A stretch of DNA of 64,000 nucleotides from Verrucomicrobiota bacterium (GCA_016235555.1 JACRKC010000004.1:19978-83977), one strand, 5' to 3'; shown: positions 34,147 through 43,622, counted from the first letter of the stretch. The notes: generated from the letters alone by a model not told the origin. Numbers and translations are program-made.

Positions 34147-35334
34147 TTAGTTCCGCCGCGGCAGCGCGTGGGCCCATTCGGCCAATTCGCGCGCGTAGTC
34201 GGTCCACGTGCGGAACTTGCGCTGGCGCGCGGCGCGGGTGAGCGCGGTGACTTCGGCGGGGGAGGAGAGCAGTCGTTGGATCGCGGTCGCCAGGCTGGCC
34301 GAGTCGACGGCGTCGAGCGGCAGGCAACCGCCGCCGCGGGCGGACTCGCCGAGGGCGCCGCGGCCTGAGCAGACACACGGTTTGCCGTGGGCGAGACTTT
34401 CGATCACGGGCAGGCCGAAGCCCTCGACGATCGACGGATAAACGGTGAACGCGCACGCGGCGTAGGCTTCGTCGACGGCCGTTTCGCCGAGCGGGCCGTC
34501 ATAGCGCAGCGACCGGCCGGCGGCTTGCAGCACCTGCACGCGGGCGAGGGCGGCGGCGCCGGTGTCCTTGTTGGCGAGGCCGATCAGGCGGAGTTCGAAA
34601 CGCGTGCCACGCGCCCACAGCTGCTCGCACGCGTCGAGCAGCGCGAGGTGGTTTTTTCGCCCCTCCAAAGTGCCGACGCAGAGCACGGTGGGAACCGCGG
34701 TCGCGATCGGGACGGGCGTCGCAATGTCATCCATTGGATGACAACGGGCGTCGACGCCGAGGGGGAGGGCGGTGACGGGCGGGGGGCTGACGGCGCCGAG
34801 CCAGCGCCAGTAGTCGGTGAGCACGTCGCGCGAGGTCTCGGAGTTGGCGGCGATGCCGTCGAACGCGAGCAGCTCGCGCAGGTAGGCGGGAAACCGGGCG
34901 ACGGTTTTCGGCGGCGAGAGTTCCGGATACTGCAGCGCGATCGCGTCGTGAAACACGGCGACGCGCGGGCCGCGGGTGGCGGCGAAGATCGCAGGCAGCG
35001 CGGCGGCGACGGCGGGCGAGAAAACTTCGGGCACGAGCAGGCCGGAGTTCCGCGGCAGCGGGTCCGCGGGCCGCCCGAGCAGGCGGGCGGCGTTGCCGGC
35101 GAGCCTGGCGCGTAGCGGCCACTGGGCGCTGCGTTTGTCGGTCACCGTTTTCGTGGCGAGATTGGCGTGCTCCCAGTCGGCGAGGGGACGCCACGTGTCG
35201 CGATGAGGGTCGTGCGTGATCGGCACGGCCGCGGCGCCGAGCGAGGCGTGAAGCGAGCGGGCGACCCGCTGGATGCCGGTGCGCGCCCGGGTGTGGCAGG
35301 TGTGGGTGAGGTCGAGGAGGAGCGGAGCGGGCAT
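34147..35334 (-). CDS. GT4-family glycosyltransferase
   Basis: A 395-residue GT-B transferase starting LLLDLTHTCHTRARTGIQRVARSL, an N-terminus typical of transferases in O-antigen and exopolysaccharide clusters. Further marks are AVFHDAIALQYPELSPPK, DGIAANSETSRDVLTDYW, VLCVGTLEGRKNHLALLDACE and the donor-binding PSIVEGFGLPVIESLAHGKPCV. It resembles the protein at 31747-32772 along its whole length, so the two are diverged paralogues facing each other across the PLP-enzyme gene. It lies 39 bases downstream of the next membrane protein and 90 bases upstream of the PLP enzyme, in one minus-strand operon. Confidence 0.9.
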   Translation of the reverse strand: MPAPLLLDLTHTCHTRARTGIQRVARSLHASLGAAAVPITHDPHRDTWRPLADWEHANLATKTVTDKRSAQWPLRARLAGNAARLLGRPADPLPRNSGLLVPEVFSPAVAAALPAIFAATRGPRVAVFHDAIALQYPELSPPKTVARFPAYLRELLAFDGIAANSETSRDVLTDYWRWLGAVSPPPVTALPLGVDARCHPMDDIATPVPIATAVPTVLCVGTLEGRKNHLALLDACEQLWARGTRFELRLIGLANKDTGAAALARVQVLQAAGRSLRYDGPLGETAVDEAYAACAFTVYPSIVEGFGLPVIESLAHGKPCVCSGRGALGESARGGGCLPLDAVDSASLATAIQRLLSSPAEVTALTRAARQRKFRTWTDYARELAEWAHALPRRN

Positions 35335-35373
35335 CGAGGCGGGCGCAGGTTTCGCAGAAGGGGCGAACCGAGG

Positions 35374-37386
35374 TCAACGCGCTTCCCCGAGCGGTTCGAG
35401 CGTGAGGCCGTAGAGACGCAGGCCGAGCAAACGGCGGTCGGCCGAGAGACCGACCTTGGCCGGGGCGAGGGCGTCGGGCAATTCGAGCACGATCAGCCGG
35501 GAGGAGCGGGCGTTCCAAATCTCGGCGGGGATCGTCGCGCGCAGGGTGTGGCGGGCGCCGGGAAATTTTTCCGTGGCGAGGGGGTGCCCGTTGACGACGA
35601 GGCGCACAGTCTGGCCGGCGGGGTTGAGCTCGGTGGTCAGACCCGAGGCGTCGAGCGAGAGGAGCAGCGGGCCTTGGGCGGCGGGAGTGGTGAAAGTGAG
35701 CGCGGCGAAGTGGGCGTCGGTCCAGGTCCATGGGGGCTCGGTGGGCGCGAGGCCGAAGAGGGCGAAGCGTTCGGGCGGACCGGGCCGGCTGAAATCGATG
35801 TGCAGCGGAAGCGTGGCGGCGGGCGCGCCGTCGACGAAGACGACGCGGCAATTGCGATTGAGCACGTGGCGGACGGAGGGCGCGGAGGACGCGGGCACGA
35901 TGCGCCAGACCGAGAGGGCGCCGCGGTGCAGTGCGTCGTGCTGGTTTCCGAAAACGAGATCGCGACCGAACATGATCCGGTGATCGGGGTGAACATAGGC
36001 CGCGAGGCCGCGATGTTGCAGGGCGCGAGCGAGGGTCACGGCCTCATACCAGTCCTCATGGGCGAACAGGAGGAGCTTGGGCGCGGCGGGTCGCGCGTCG
36101 GCGGCGAGCAGCGCGGGCAGGCGCACCGGGATGTCGTCGCAGCGGGCGTCGAGTTTGGGTTCCGCCGGGAGCGCGAGGGCGAAGGCGGCCACGGCGGCGG
36201 TGCCGGCCGCGGTGCAGACGAGCCGGGAAACGGTGGGCGAGAGTTGTCCGGCCATCACCACTACGGCGAGGGCGAGGGCGTGAACGAGGGAATGATTGAA
36301 GTGGCTGTTGTAGCTCGTCAGCCCGCCGTCCTGTCGCATGCCCCAGACGAGCGTGAGTGCGCTCGCGAGGAGCCAGAACCAGAGCAAACTGCGCCCGAAG
36401 CGGAGGGGCGGAATGGACTCGCGGCGGCGCGAACCGGAAAAGAACCACCACCCGACGACGCTGATCGCGGCTGCCCAGGCGACGATCAGCCACAGGTGGC
36501 GGGCGAAGGGAGCCCACGCTTCGGGTCCGAGCCGGTTGAAGAGCGAGGGATCGTTCATCCCGAGGAAATACGAGGCGTAGCAGAGAGCGGATTGCAGGAG
36601 GGACTGGCCGGCGTCGTGCTGGTAGCGGAGGTGGAGGACGATGTCGTGGAGGTTGCTCGCGCGACCGCGCGATGCGTCAATCACGAGGGGCAAGAGGAAG
36701 ACCGCGAGCAGGACGAAAGAGACGCGGGTGGAGGGGCGGCCGGCCAGTTTGCGCCAGTCGAATCGCGGGTTGCGCAGCAGCGCGATCACGGCGGCGAGTG
36801 TCATCGGCACGACGAATAGCGGCTGGGCGACGTGGCCATGCACGAGGAAGCTGCCGGCGACTACCATGAACGGTGACGCGATGCGATCGCCGGAGGCGAC
36901 GGCGGCGCAGGCCACGAGGAAGCACAACATCGGCATCAGCAGCACGTCGGGCGGCCACGTGCTGTAGATGATGCGATCGACCTGGGCGAAGTGCAGCGCG
37001 CCGGTGGCGATCGCGAGGGCCACCGTGAGCGCGGGTTGGCGCGTGTGGCGGGCGAGCAGCGCGATGGCGGCGGCGTAGAAGGCGAGTTGCAGCAGCGCGC
37101 CGGTGTAGAGGTGGGCGTTGTGGGGCGCGGGCGTGAGGCGGAGGGTGTCGTGGAGCAGCCACTCGCCCGCAGCATGGACATAGAAGAACGCCGGGCCGGG
37201 GTGGTGGAAGCCCCACTGCGAGTAGTTGCCATGGATTTCGCGCAGGCGTTTCGCGCGGTGGATTTGCAGGCCGTTGGAGGCGGAGTCGCCTTCCTCGATG
37301 TGCGGGGTCGCGAAGAAATTTTCGCGGTAGGTGCCGGTGATCGCGAGGGCCAGCGCGAGGAAAACGATGGAGAACGTGCGCGCCAC
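35374..37386 (-). CDS. Polytopic membrane protein with C-terminal soluble domain, glycan-related
   Basis: A 670-residue protein from GTG 37386. Residues 1-420 form about ten hydrophobic helices with early loops TPHIEEGDSASNGLQIHRAKRL and NYSQWGFHHPGPAFFYVHA, a layout like PMT/ArnT-type (GT-C) transferases that have an acidic residue in the first periplasmic loop (EEGD). The last 240 residues are soluble and beta-rich, with a carbohydrate-module-like segment (LRLVVNGHPLATEKFPGARHTL type). Family not named. It lies 15 bases after the next membrane protein and 39 bases before a GT4 gene. Transfer of a sugar from a polyprenyl phosphate is inferred. Confidence 0.78.
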   Translation of the reverse strand: MARTFSIVFLALALAITGTYRENFFATPHIEEGDSASNGLQIHRAKRLREIHGNYSQWGFHHPGPAFFYVHAAGEWLLHDTLRLTPAPHNAHLYTGALLQLAFYAAAIALLARHTRQPALTVALAIATGALHFAQVDRIIYSTWPPDVLLMPMLCFLVACAAVASGDRIASPFMVVAGSFLVHGHVAQPLFVVPMTLAAVIALLRNPRFDWRKLAGRPSTRVSFVLLAVFLLPLVIDASRGRASNLHDIVLHLRYQHDAGQSLLQSALCYASYFLGMNDPSLFNRLGPEAWAPFARHLWLIVAWAAAISVVGWWFFSGSRRRESIPPLRFGRSLLWFWLLASALTLVWGMRQDGGLTSYNSHFNHSLVHALALAVVVMAGQLSPTVSRLVCTAAGTAAVAAFALALPAEPKLDARCDDIPVRLPALLAADARPAAPKLLLFAHEDWYEAVTLARALQHRGLAAYVHPDHRIMFGRDLVFGNQHDALHRGALSVWRIVPASSAPSVRHVLNRNCRVVFVDGAPAATLPLHIDFSRPGPPERFALFGLAPTEPPWTWTDAHFAALTFTTPAAQGPLLLSLDASGLTTELNPAGQTVRLVVNGHPLATEKFPGARHTLRATIPAEIWNARSSRLIVLELPDALAPAKVGLSADRRLLGLRLYGLTLEPLGEAR

Positions 37387-37401
37387 GGCGGGCTGACCGG
37401 G

Positions 37402-38958
37402 TCAGGGTTGCGCGAGCGAGAGCCGCGGGTCGTAGACGGCGAACGCGAGCGAGCGGGCGTCGGCATTGGAGCTTTCGCGCACACCGGGGGTGTCGGTGGC
37501 GAATTCGAGCGTGGCGCGGCCCTCGGCGTCGAGCGCCACCGGGAGGGTGCAGGGTGCGGTCTTCTTGCTGAGGGTGACGCGGGTGAGTTCGCGTTCGCCC
37601 TGCCGGATGACGACGGTGCGCGGTGCGAGGCTGGCGAGGGCGAAGGAGAGATGCAGCGTGTCGGCGCGTTTGGTCCACGACGAGAAGGTCACGCGGGCGC
37701 GCCCGTCGGACCAGGCCCAGCGGGAGCGGCCGCTTTCCTCCATGCCGAACCAGCCGGTGTCGAGGCGGGCGATGACAGCGGTGCCGCGGGAGTTCAGCGC
37801 GGCGAGTTCCTGCCAGTCGCGCGGCACGTCGCGCAGTGCGAGCAGGCCGGAAAAGACGGTGAGGTTGCCGAGGACGAGCCAGGCGAGCGGCGCGCGCGTG
37901 CGGTAGGCGACGAGGTTGAACGCGAGGGTGAGCGGCAGCAGCGCGCGGGTGGCGGCGCCGGGATAACCTTCCCAGACGACGGTGCCGAGGCAGAGCAGCA
38001 TCCCGGCGAAAACCGCGCCGAGCCGCCACCAGCGATCGTCGGGCCGCCAGCGCGTGAGCATGAAAGTGGCCTGGGTGGTGAGACCGAGGGTCGCGAGCAG
38101 CGTCGTCCACGCGAGCGGTTTGTCTTCGACGCTGCGGAGGGCGGCGAGCGCGGCGCGCCATTTTTCAATCAGCCCGAGCACGGGAACCGAGAAATTACCC
38201 CAGCCCTGCTCGACGGTGCCGGCGCGGGTGCGGACATAAAAGAGCCAGACGGCAAGCGGAGCGGCGACGGCGATGGCGCGCAGGATATTCTGACTGGAGA
38301 GCCACGGCCGGCGCAGGAGACCGGCGAAGGCGGCGAGGGCGGTCTCACGGGCGAGGGCGGCGGCGGCGAGGACGTTGGACGCGAGGGAATGGCGTCCGTG
38401 GTCAACCGCGAGGTAAGCGCCAGCGACGAGAGCGAGGGACGGCAGATCAGTCAGCGAGAGCCGCACGCTGGCGAGCGCGCCGGCGGAAAACATCACGCCG
38501 CCCCACGCGAGCAGGCTGGGCCAATCCTCGACCTCGAGCAGCCGCCACAGCAGCCACGCAAGGGCGAGCCAGGCGGCGACGTTGACGAGCGTGAAGGCGT
38601 GGATGACCCAGCGCGGCTGGCCGGCGCCGAGCACCCACGCGACCGCCGACGGCAGAATGCGGCGGGCGCGGTAGGAAAAGTTGTCGAGGGCGCGGCCGAG
38701 GTCGGGATCGCGCAGCGAAGGATCGCAGGCGATCTGCGCGTAATAGACGCCGTCGTAGCCGCCGTGGTCCGGGTAGGTGTAGATCGGTTGCTCGCGGAGC
38801 GCCGAGATCATGCGTTCGCGGCTGCCGGCATCGAGCTGGACGAAAGCAGTGAAGCCGTAGACCTGGTGCCAGAAGCGGCCGACGAGAAATAAGAAAAACG
38901 CGACCGCGACGAGGCCCGCGGCGCGCACGAGACGGCGATGAACATCGGTGGGGATCAT
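37402..38958 (-). CDS. GYDG-type polytopic membrane protein (surface glycopolymer formation)
   Basis: A 518-residue protein from ATG 38958. After the first helix the loop reads YTYPDHGGYDGVYYAQIACDPSLRDP, with an NFSYRARRILPSAVAWVLG segment. About ten helices are followed by a soluble beta-type tail of about 140 residues. The same loop and helix pattern occurs in the protein at 40905-42509, so the two are paralogues. Related proteins are annotated as cell-surface glycopolymer formation proteins and resemble GT-C transferases; that name is from memory and should be checked. It is the first gene of the operon running to 32860, and a 244-base repeat-filled gap separates it from the gene upstream. 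Confidence 0.8.
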   Translation of the reverse strand: MIPTDVHRRLVRAAGLVAVAFFLFLVGRFWHQVYGFTAFVQLDAGSRERMISALREQPIYTYPDHGGYDGVYYAQIACDPSLRDPDLGRALDNFSYRARRILPSAVAWVLGAGQPRWVIHAFTLVNVAAWLALAWLLWRLLEVEDWPSLLAWGGVMFSAGALASVRLSLTDLPSLALVAGAYLAVDHGRHSLASNVLAAAALARETALAAFAGLLRRPWLSSQNILRAIAVAAPLAVWLFYVRTRAGTVEQGWGNFSVPVLGLIEKWRAALAALRSVEDKPLAWTTLLATLGLTTQATFMLTRWRPDDRWWRLGAVFAGMLLCLGTVVWEGYPGAATRALLPLTLAFNLVAYRTRAPLAWLVLGNLTVFSGLLALRDVPRDWQELAALNSRGTAVIARLDTGWFGMEESGRSRWAWSDGRARVTFSSWTKRADTLHLSFALASLAPRTVVIRQGERELTRVTLSKKTAPCTLPVALDAEGRATLEFATDTPGVRESSNADARSLAFAVYDPRLSLAQP

Positions 38959-39202
38959 GGCTGCGTCGTGACCCGGTTGGTGGCCACGAGCGTGAGCGAG
39001 TGGTGCTTCGGCCACTCGCTCACCAGAGTGTGTGAGAACGCGACGGTGGTAGCGGAAAGCGTGAGCTTTTCGCCCGAACGCAGGCCAGATCCCGCGAAAA
39101 CCTCACGGTTTCCGCTACACTTCGCGCGGCTGAACGAATGCCGCCGGGTTTTCACACAGTCTGTCACGCTCGCGGCTACCGGAGTTGCGGATCGCAGCGC
39201 AC
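38959..39202. repeat. Repeat-filled gap with AGCGAG / CTCGCT arms
   Basis: This gap lies between two membrane-protein genes of the same strand. It holds GAGCGTGAGCGAGTGG and CCACTCGCTCACC arms (38989-39023) and longer imperfect arms around GTGTGAGAACGC and TTTTCACACAGTC (39030-39165). The same AGCGTAAGCGAG type lies within 50308-50474. No gene seen. Confidence 0.55.
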
Positions 39203-40723
39203 TCATTTCGCGGCTGGTGCCGTCCCGGGGTAAACGAGGCGCCAGATCGCGGCGTTATGGAGCGTGGTCACGGGCTCCCAGATGCCCGGGCAGTGCTCCT
39301 TGAGCGCCTTGTCTTCCTCCCACTTGAAGTCGACGGCGCAGATCTGGCGGCCGGCTTTTTGCGCGGCGGCGACGAACTCAGGGAAGCGGCCGGGCTTCAC
39401 CTGGTCCCAGCGCAGAACGGGAAAATCCGTGTAGAAATAGAGTGCGCCGCTGAACGTCATCGTCACCACCAGCGTGCCGGGCGGGAAGCGTTTCTTCAGC
39501 TCGTCGCACGCCTCGACGTAGGTCTGCTCGCCGGCCTTCGTGTTCATGATGTAGAACTGCCGCGTCCAGTAGCGGCTGAGGATCGCCGCCCAAACTGCGA
39601 GCGCGAGGGCGGCAACGGCCCGGAAGCGGCCGGCCTGCGCCGCGTCGAACCGCCGCGCGATCGCCTCGACGCCGAGTGCGCCGCCGAGGATCAGGGCGGG
39701 AAACGCCGGCAGGATGAACCGCAGGCACCACCACACCTCGCGGGTGACTTCGTAGAACGTGTAGAGACCGGTGATGACGCTGAACCACACCGCGAGGCCG
39801 AGCAGTTCGCGCGTGCGAAGCTCGGCGCGCGCCGCGGCGGCGAAGGGCAGGATGAGCAGTGCGGTTGGCAACAGCAGGGCGAGCCATTTCAGGAGGTGCA
39901 GCGCGGTCGGCGGGCCGTATTCCCAGTGGAAGGTTTCGAAGATGGAGCCGTAGCCCGATTTCAGCGCACCGCCGTAGAGCACGTGGTTGTAGACGCCCTG
40001 CCAGACCGCGCCGGGCACGCCGCCGAGGCCGAGCGCGACGAGTTTTTTCCAGTCGAAGCCGATGAAGATCACCACGGCGGGCAGCAGCAGGATATTCGTG
40101 GGCCGCACGAGCACGGCCATCGCGTAGGCGGCGCCGCACGCCACGGCCCAGCCGAGGGAGCGGCGAGCGCGCAGCGCGGTCCACATCGCGGCGAGCGCCC
40201 ACGTGGTCGCGAGCGTGTCGCTCAGCGGTTGCACGGCGGTGAACAAAAACATCGGCGTGAGCGCGAGCACGGCGGCCGAGGCGGCGGCGAGCCGCGCATC
40301 GAGCCCGAGTTCACGGCCCACCGCGTAGCACAGCCACACCGCCCCGAGTGCGGCGAACAAGCCGATGGCGATCGGGCCGGCGATCCAGCCAAGAAACTTG
40401 CCCGTGATCGCCATGTGCAACGGCAGGCCGGTGGGGTAGGTGGGCGTGATGTGCGGGTTATGCGGGAACGGCCAGAAACCGAGGGGGAGGAACTGGAGTT
40501 TGTCCTCGATGAGCGGGCCGGTGAATTCGGCCGGGATGCGCAGCTCGGTGTCGAATTTTCCCTCGGTGAACAGGCGCGCGCTGTTGAAGTAGCCCGAGGA
40601 ATCGGAGCCGCCCGCCGCCGTCGTGAAATAAAACCCGATCATCACCGCATACGCGGCCAGCGCAAGGAGCCCGAAACGCACGAGCCAGCGCGGCGCGGGA
40701 GCGGGGGGATTCGAGTTTGACAT
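39203..40723 (-). CDS. GT39/ArnT-like membrane glycosyltransferase
   Basis: A 506-residue protein from ATG 40723; the open frame continues upstream through a TGTAGCGGCGGTC repeat, which is excluded. About eleven hydrophobic helices make up most of the length. The first periplasmic loop GGSDSSGYFNSARLFTEGKF carries the acidic residue expected at the catalytic position of PMT/ArnT (GT-C) enzymes, and the LPLHMAITGKFLG loop follows. A soluble C-terminal part (about residues 400-506; SGALYFYTDFPVLRWDQV) lies outside the membrane. It would transfer sugars from a polyprenyl-phosphate donor to a lipid or protein acceptor. It is divergent from the gene at 40905. Confidence 0.82.
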   Translation of the reverse strand: MSNSNPPAPAPRWLVRFGLLALAAYAVMIGFYFTTAAGGSDSSGYFNSARLFTEGKFDTELRIPAEFTGPLIEDKLQFLPLGFWPFPHNPHITPTYPTGLPLHMAITGKFLGWIAGPIAIGLFAALGAVWLCYAVGRELGLDARLAAASAAVLALTPMFLFTAVQPLSDTLATTWALAAMWTALRARRSLGWAVACGAAYAMAVLVRPTNILLLPAVVIFIGFDWKKLVALGLGGVPGAVWQGVYNHVLYGGALKSGYGSIFETFHWEYGPPTALHLLKWLALLLPTALLILPFAAAARAELRTRELLGLAVWFSVITGLYTFYEVTREVWWCLRFILPAFPALILGGALGVEAIARRFDAAQAGRFRAVAALALAVWAAILSRYWTRQFYIMNTKAGEQTYVEACDELKKRFPPGTLVVTMTFSGALYFYTDFPVLRWDQVKPGRFPEFVAAAQKAGRQICAVDFKWEEDKALKEHCPGIWEPVTTLHNAAIWRLVYPGTAPAAK

Positions 40724-40801
40724 GAAGGGCGTGCGTTCTGTGATGCGGCAAACTGCACGTGAGAAATTTGGAAGACAAGCGCCTGCATCGGGCATCGCCA
40801 G

Positions 40802-40886
40802 CTGTAGCGGCGGTCTATGACCGCCGGGTGACCGTGGACCAGGCGTGCGTCGGGAGTGCGATCGGCGATCATAGACCGCCGCTACA
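40802..40886. repeat. TGTAGCGGCGGTC palindrome
   Basis: Arms CTGTAGCGGCGGTCTATGACC and its complement ending CGCCGCTACA (40867-40886) pair across a spacer. It is the same core as inside the family A elements at 24621 and 53543, but here without their GGGTGTGA ends. Confidence 0.82.
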
Positions 40887-40904
40887 ATTTTCGTTCCGCG
40901 CGGC

Positions 40905-42509
40905 ATGAGCGCGGAGGTCGAAGAAAAACCCGGCACACTCGGACGCTGGCTGGCCCGTCGGCTGCGACTCGCGTGCTTCGCCTGCGTGGCGTTGTTCCTG
41001 TGGGGTATCGCCCAGTTTTACTCACCGACCACCGGGTTCTCGAGTCTCATCTCGATCGGCGATGCGCTGGCGGGGCGCGAGGTCGCGGCGCTGCGGCAGG
41101 TGCCGCACCATGTGTATGAAGGCGTGCCGGGCTACGACGGTGCCTACTATGTGCAGCTCGCGCTTTACCCGACGCTGCGCAACCCGGAGCTCAAGACCGC
41201 GATCGACAACCTGCCGTATCGCGCGCGGCGGATTTTGTTTTCGTGGGTCGCGTGGGCGCTGGGTCTCGGCCAGCCGGCGTGGATCGTGCAGGCGCATGCG
41301 CTGCTCAACGTCGTGGTCTGGCTCGCGCTGGCCGTGCTGTTGATGCGCTGGTTTCCACCGACGGATCTGGAAAATTTTCTGCGGTGGTTCGGCATTCTGT
41401 TTTCGAGCGGCCTGTGCATGAGCGTGCGCAATTCGCTGGTGGACGGACCGAGCCTGCTGCTCATCGCCGGGGCGATGGCGTGGCTGGAAAAAGGGAAACG
41501 AGGCGCGGGACTGGCCGCGCTGGCGCTGGCCGGGCTGGGGCGGGAAACCAGCCTGCTCGCGGTCACGGCGACGACCGACGAAAGCCTGCGTGCGCCGCGC
41601 ACCTGGTTGCGCTGGATCGGCGCCGCCGTGGCGGTTGCGCTGCCGCTGGTGCTGTGGATGGGATATGTCCTCTGGCAGTTCGGTGCGACGGAGGACAAGG
41701 GCCTCGGCAACTTCGGGGTGCCGCTCGGTGGCTTCGCGCAGAAGTGGGGCGAGTCGTTCGCGGAGATCGCGGCGCACCCGTTTTCGCCGACGGCGGTGAC
41801 GACGCTGGCGACCGTGGTCGCGCTCACGGTGCAGTTTCTGTTTTTCGCGCTGCGGTGGCGTCCGGGCGAGGCTTGGTGGCGGCTGGGAGTGGCGTATGCC
41901 GCGCTCATGGTGTTTCTAGCGACGCCGGTGTGGGAGGGGTTTCCCGGAGCGGCGTCGCGCGTGCTGCTGCCGATGCTGCTGGCGTTCAACATCGCCGTGC
42001 CACGGGGCCGCCGCTGGCTCGCGGTGCTGGTGGCCGGCAACTTGAGCGTGCTGGCCGCCTACAAGGAGTTCACGCCGCCGCGGGAATTTTTCTCCGTGCG
42101 CGGCGCGCCGGAGGCGGTGGCGGCGCTGCGCATCGAGCGCACGGGCGCCTGGCATGGGATCGAAACCACGGCGACGGCGAGCTGGCGCTGGAGCAAGGGC
42201 GAGGCGGGATTGAAGCTGCACAACGCGAGCGGCCGGCCGCTCGTGGTGGCGATCCGCGGCGAAGTGGTGTCGGCGCAGGACGAGCGGCGCGTGCGGGTGT
42301 TCGCCGGCTCCGCGATGGTGTGGTCCGACACGATCGTGCCGCGACCGACGGAGATGCAGTTCGGCTGTGTGCTGCCGCCGGGCGAGACGGAACTCGTGTT
42401 CAAGACGGACCTGCCGGCGCACGTCGTGGGCGCTGACGACCGGCTGCTGGCGTTTCGCGTGGCGAATTTGGAGATCGTCGTGAGGCCGGCCCCGGCCAAA
42501 AGTCCGTAG
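40905..42509 (+). CDS. GYDG-type polytopic membrane protein, paralogue
   Basis: A 534-residue protein. The first loop after the N-terminal helix has HVYEGVPGYDGAYYVQLALYPTLRNPEL, followed by NLPYRARRILFSWVAWALGLGQPAWIVQAHALLN, matching 37402-38958 residue for residue at the key points. About ten helices precede a beta-rich soluble tail of about 130 residues (ASWRWSKGEAGLKLHNASGRPLVV), which resembles a carbohydrate-related sandwich domain. Function as a lipid-linked sugar transferase in surface polymer formation is inferred. It leads a plus-strand run with the methyltransferase and secreted protein genes, with a palindromic repeat in the 171-base gap after it. Confidence 0.8.
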   Translation: MSAEVEEKPGTLGRWLARRLRLACFACVALFLWGIAQFYSPTTGFSSLISIGDALAGREVAALRQVPHHVYEGVPGYDGAYYVQLALYPTLRNPELKTAIDNLPYRARRILFSWVAWALGLGQPAWIVQAHALLNVVVWLALAVLLMRWFPPTDLENFLRWFGILFSSGLCMSVRNSLVDGPSLLLIAGAMAWLEKGKRGAGLAALALAGLGRETSLLAVTATTDESLRAPRTWLRWIGAAVAVALPLVLWMGYVLWQFGATEDKGLGNFGVPLGGFAQKWGESFAEIAAHPFSPTAVTTLATVVALTVQFLFFALRWRPGEAWWRLGVAYAALMVFLATPVWEGFPGAASRVLLPMLLAFNIAVPRGRRWLAVLVAGNLSVLAAYKEFTPPREFFSVRGAPEAVAALRIERTGAWHGIETTATASWRWSKGEAGLKLHNASGRPLVVAIRGEVVSAQDERRVRVFAGSAMVWSDTIVPRPTEMQFGCVLPPGETELVFKTDLPAHVVGADDRLLAFRVANLEIVVRPAPAKSP

Positions 42510-42546
42510 CGCATGGGGCATTTTTTCCAGTTCAAGCGTTCGATGA

Positions 42547-42635
42547 CGACAGGTAGGAGCCTGCTTGCAGGCGATTCGAGACACACATCGTCGGCGTGCG
42601 CGCCAAATCGCCTGCGAGCAGGCTCCTACCTGTCG
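42547..42635. repeat. GTAGGAGCCTGCTTGCAGG palindromic repeat, copy 3
   Basis: The arms extend to CGACAGGTAGGAGCC and GGCTCCTACCTGTCG, the longest of the three intergenic copies. The right arm has CCTGCGAGCAGG, one change from the family form. Confidence 0.88.
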
Positions 42636-42680
42636 CGTTGTGAAAGCCTTGAGGTGATCGTGCCCCTCGTTTCCTGACCG

Positions 42681-43622
42681 ATGCCCTCGACGCCTAAGTC
42701 CACCAACCCGCTCGCCGCGCTGTTCAATCCGTGGGGCGAGGCGAAGCGGCTGCGCGCCGAGAACGAGCGCCTGCGGGCCGAGCATGACGAGTGGGCGCGT
42801 TTTTTTCCGCCGGGGCATTTCTACTCGCCGCTGCCGTCGCGGGAGGAGGTGGCGGAGGCGTTTGCGCGGGGCGGATTCGGACCGCCGTTTCCGGGCGTCG
42901 AGCTCAACGAAGCGGGGCAGGTGGCGCGGTTGGAGCGGTTCGCGCCGTTTTACGCGGAGCAGCCGTTTCCGGAGGAGCAGACGGACGGCAAACGGTTCTT
43001 CCTGAAGAATCCCTCCTACGGCCACTTCGACGCGATCATGCTCTACTGCATGCTGCGCGAGGCGCGGCCGCGGCGGATCATCGAGGTGGGCTCGGGGTTT
43101 TCCTCGGCGGCGATGCTCGATGTGAACGAGCGCGTGCTGGGGGGCGGCGTGGAGTTCACGTTCATCGACCCCGACATGATCCGGTTGCGCAAGCTGCTGC
43201 GGCCCGAGGACGAGAAGCGCACCACGCTCATCGAGAAACGCGTGCAGGACGTGCCGCTGGAGACGTTTGCCTCGCTCGGTGAGAACGACGTGCTGTTCAT
43301 CGACTCGTCGCACGTGAGCAAGATCGGCAGCGATGTGAACCGGCTCTACTTCGACGTGCTGCCGGTGCTCGCCCCGGGCGTGCTCATCCACATCCACGAC
43401 GTGGCGGGCAACCTGGAGTATCCGCGCGAGTGGCTCGACGAGGGCCGGGCGTGGAACGAGCAGTATTTGCTGCGGGCGTTTCTGATGCACAATGCGGCGT
43501 ATCGGGTGGAACTGTTCACGGGCTGGCTGTTCAACACGCGCCACGAGTGGTTCCGGACGCACATGCCGCTCTGCGCGCGGGGCGGCGGCGGGATGATCTG
43601 GCTGCGGAAACTGGCGCGGTGA
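42681..43622 (+). CDS. Class I SAM-dependent methyltransferase
   Basis: A 313-residue protein. A short N-terminal coiled coil (WGEAKRLRAENERLRAEHDEW, about 18-38) is followed by a Rossmann-type domain with motif I IIEVGSGFSSAAML, FIDPDM at the end of beta-2, and ENDVLFIDSSHVSKIGSDVN, then HIHDV. This is the Methyltransf_24 pattern, whose members often sit in surface-polysaccharide clusters and methylate sugars or lipid-linked intermediates. A SAM-binding role is clear; the acceptor is unknown. It starts 171 bases after the upstream membrane protein and precedes the secreted protein gene by 66 bases, so cotranscription is likely. Confidence 0.86.
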   Translation: MPSTPKSTNPLAALFNPWGEAKRLRAENERLRAEHDEWARFFPPGHFYSPLPSREEVAEAFARGGFGPPFPGVELNEAGQVARLERFAPFYAEQPFPEEQTDGKRFFLKNPSYGHFDAIMLYCMLREARPRRIIEVGSGFSSAAMLDVNERVLGGGVEFTFIDPDMIRLRKLLRPEDEKRTTLIEKRVQDVPLETFASLGENDVLFIDSSHVSKIGSDVNRLYFDVLPVLAPGVLIHIHDVAGNLEYPREWLDEGRAWNEQYLLRAFLMHNAAYRVELFTGWLFNTRHEWFRTHMPLCARGGGGMIWLRKLAR

